Positions 6,414 to 7,736 of a DNA stretch of 7,736 bases are shown in pieces. This DNA comes from Dehalococcoidia bacterium (GTDB lineage: Bacteria > Chloroflexota > Dehalococcoidia > GIF9 > AB-539-J10). Numbering within the stretch: position 1 is the first letter of the stretch; each line of letters opens with the position of its first letter. Made by a program: the position numbers and the translations under genes. The notes below the pieces were generated by a model. That model was given only the letters and a program-made list of their open reading frames with translations. It was not told the DNA's origin and did no database searches. The stretch is from contig DAOUTC010000056.1 of assembly GCA_030626915.1 (NCBI GenBank), positions 1 through 7,736 of the forward strand. The letters are read 5' to 3'.

Positions 6414-6422
6414 AAAGGAGGT
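6414..6422 (+). promoter_or_regulatory. Strong ribosome binding site of the corrinoid protein gene
   Basis: AAAGGAGGT stands six bases before ATG 6429, near the consensus sequence and spacing. It fits a corrinoid carrier protein made in large amounts. The 120-base gap before this gene (6309-6428) is otherwise A-rich. It shows TTGTCT at 6364-6369 and TATATT at 6392-6397, but their 22-base spacing is too long for a confident promoter call, and no terminator hairpin is seen. Confidence 0.8.
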
Positions 6423-6428
6423 ATAACA

Positions 6429-7058
6429 ATGGTAGATTTAATCAAAATAAAGGAGAATGTAATTAAGGGTGAAGTTGATGAGGTAAGGGATATGGTTAAA
6501 AAGGCCGTTGATGAAGGGCAGGAAGTTAAAAAAATTCTGGATGAGGGGCTCATTTCAGGTATAAGCATAGTGGGGGATAAATATGAAAGTGGTGAATTCT
6601 TCCTTCCTGAGATGGTCATTGCCGCCACGGCTATGAAGGAAGGATTGAAGGTGTTAAGTCCTTTTTTGCTGCGAGGTGATATAAAGACTGCCGGAACAGT
6701 AATCATGGGCACAGCCAAAGGTGACATTCATGATATTGGTAAGACTATTGTGGGTACAATGCTGGAAGGGGCAGGATTCACGGTGACTGATATAGGAGTA
6801 GATGTAGAACCTGATAAGTTTGTAGAAGCAGCTAAAGAAAACGATGCCGATTTAATAGGAGTCTCTGCTCTTCTTACCACTACTATGATGGGCATGGAGG
6901 ATATTATCAAAGCTGTGAGAGGAGCTGGTCTAAAGGCTAAGGTGATGATTGGTGGTGCCTCTGTTACCCAGGAATTTGCTGATGAAATAGGAGCTGATGG
7001 TTATGCCCCTGATGCTCCCTCCGCTGTGGGAAAGGCGAAGGAACTTGTTAAAGGTTAA
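6429..7058 (+). CDS. Methyltransferase cognate corrinoid protein (MttC/MtgC family)
   Basis: This small cytosolic carrier holds a cobamide whose Co(I) state accepts the methyl group from the MttB-family enzyme and hands it to the next methyltransferase. The 209-residue length is typical of the family. Residues 1-85 form the helical cap domain, with GISIVGDKYESGEFFLPEMVIA (44-65) as its hallmark. Residues 88-209 form the Rossmann-like B12 domain with GTAKGDIHDIGKTIVG (94-109). Within it is D99-x-H101-x-x-G104, in which H101 is the expected lower cobalt ligand. LIGVSALLTTT (142-152) and VMIGGASVT (172-180) complete the nucleotide-loop binding site. It sits between the MtgA-like gene and the mttB-type gene, giving the order A-C-B. 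The family contains trimethylamine, dimethylamine, glycine-betaine and other carriers that cannot be told apart by eye, so no symbol is assigned. Confidence 0.94.
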   Translation: MVDLIKIKENVIKGEVDEVRDMVKKAVDEGQEVKKILDEGLISGISIVGDKYESGEFFLPEMVIAATAMKEGLKVLSPFLLRGDIKTAGTVIMGTAKGDIHDIGKTIVGTMLEGAGFTVTDIGVDVEPDKFVEAAKENDADLIGVSALLTTTMMGMEDIIKAVRGAGLKAKVMIGGASVTQEFADEIGADGYAPDAPSAVGKAKELVKG

Positions 7059-7119
7059 AAACTAAAAAACAAATCCAAACAATTAATAAAGTCTTAGTTA
7101 GAAAGGAGAATTGAAGGAA

Positions 7120-7736
7120 ATGAGAGCTGTTTTAACCTTTTTATCTGAGAGTGAAGTAGAGCAAATTCACGAGGCCAGCCTGCGGATTCTAAAGGAAACT
7201 GGAGTTAGGATTCACAGTGAGAAAGTGCGAAAATTACTTGCTGAGAGGGGAACAAAAGTTGATGGTACCATTGTGAGGATTCCAGGTTCACTTGTAGAAG
7301 AAGCAATTAAGGAAGCCCCAGAGGAGATAACCCTGTGTGCCAGGGATTCAAAATGTGACCTTAAACTTCCCGCGGGTGACTTCCCTTTTGCAGCCACAAG
7401 TGGTTTTTCTCCCTTTGTAGACGATTTTGAAACTGGTGAGAGGAGGTATTCGACCTCATCTGACTTGAAGGATTTTGCCATAGTAAGTGATTACCTTGAT
7501 ACGGTTGATTTCTTCTGGCCCATTGTAATTCCCGGTGAGATAGCGCCGCCGCTCCAGGAGCTTTACTCTTTAGCCATTTCATTTGAAAACAACAGGAAGC
7601 ATATTCAGTGCTCCTGTGTGACTGAGAAAATGGCCAAGTGGCAAATCAGGCTAGCAGCTGCGATTGTTGGTGGTGAAGAAGAGCTCAGGAAAAGACCTAT
7701 TTTTTCAACGATTAACTGTCCTGTGGCCCCGCTAAC
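7120..7736 (+). CDS. MttB-family trimethylamine/betaine methyltransferase, 3' truncated by window
   Basis: The frame opens at ATG 7120 and is still open at the window end, giving 205 codons of an expected 470-500. MttB-superfamily enzymes are cytosolic TIM-barrel proteins that transfer a methyl group from trimethylamine or a quaternary amine such as glycine betaine to their corrinoid partner, here presumably the gene just upstream. Family marks are EVEQIHEASLRILKETGVRI (12-31), VRIPGSLVEEAIKEAPEEITL (52-72), DLKDFAIVSDYLDTVDFF (115-132) and GGEEELRKRPIFSTINCPVAPL (184-205); the last aligns well with archaeal MttB. GGAG at 7105-7108 is the likely ribosome binding site, 11 bases before ATG; a TTG at 7111 is too close to it. 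Archaeal MttB has pyrrolysine (UAG) near residue 334. Allowing for the shorter N-terminus here, that position would fall roughly 320 bases beyond the window, so a Pyl-type enzyme and a Pyl-free MtgB-type enzyme are both possible. Confidence 0.92.
   Translation, partial: MRAVLTFLSESEVEQIHEASLRILKETGVRIHSEKVRKLLAERGTKVDGTIVRIPGSLVEEAIKEAPEEITLCARDSKCDLKLPAGDFPFAATSGFSPFVDDFETGERRYSTSSDLKDFAIVSDYLDTVDFFWPIVIPGEIAPPLQELYSLAISFENNRKHIQCSCVTEKMAKWQIRLAAAIVGGEEELRKRPIFSTINCPVAPL

Noticed and set aside
6400..6426. Eight-codon frame MVKNKKEV ahead of the corrinoid protein gene
   Set aside because: It has no ribosome binding site of its own and consists mainly of the A-rich leader and the ribosome binding site of the next gene.

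Overview
The window looks like a bacterial chromosome segment, probably Clostridia or a neighbouring lineage such as Chloroflexi. Three things point to this: a DegV-family protein, strong AGGAGG-type ribosome binding sites, and a pyrrolysine gene set of bacterial type. In that type the N-terminal tRNA-binding domain of pyrrolysyl-tRNA synthetase is a separate gene (pylSn), whereas methanogens have one fused pylS. The exact taxon cannot be fixed from the sequence alone.

Layout. (1) Bases 1-812 hold the 3' part of a degV gene on the plus strand. (2) Bases 813-1035 are a gap with an AT-rich block and an 18-codon reading frame that has a good ribosome binding site and runs into the surE tail; it may be the stump of a lost gene. 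(3) surE lies on the minus strand at 1036-1815 and is divergent from the next block. (4) pylB, pylC, pylD and pylSn follow on the plus strand (1916-5352), tightly packed, and encode the three pyrrolysine biosynthesis enzymes plus the tRNA-Pyl-binding domain. (5) An exact 20-bp tandem duplication spans the pylSn stop codon, followed by a very strong Shine-Dalgarno sequence without a standard start codon. (6) A methyltransferase module runs from 5469 to the window end: an MtgA/AcsE-like methyltetrahydrofolate:corrinoid methyltransferase, a corrinoid protein, and the first 205 codons of an MttB-family methyltransferase.

How the genes fit together. MttB-family enzymes take a methyl group from a methylated amine or betaine and pass it to the cobalt of the corrinoid protein. 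The MtgA-like protein would move it to tetrahydrofolate, feeding C1 metabolism as in acetogens and other anaerobic methylotrophic bacteria. Archaeal MttB carries pyrrolysine at an in-frame UAG in its active site. The pyl genes directly upstream are therefore a natural supply line, but the expected amber position lies beyond the window end, so whether this MttB uses pyrrolysine cannot be decided here.

Two parts needed for UAG decoding, the catalytic synthetase (pylSc) and tRNA-Pyl (pylT), are not visible and must lie elsewhere if the system works. The pyl and methyltransferase families are known ones. The less ordinary points are the gene arrangement, the tandem repeat and orphan ribosome binding site between the two blocks, the UAG stop of pylC itself, and the possible rearrangement scar beside surE.
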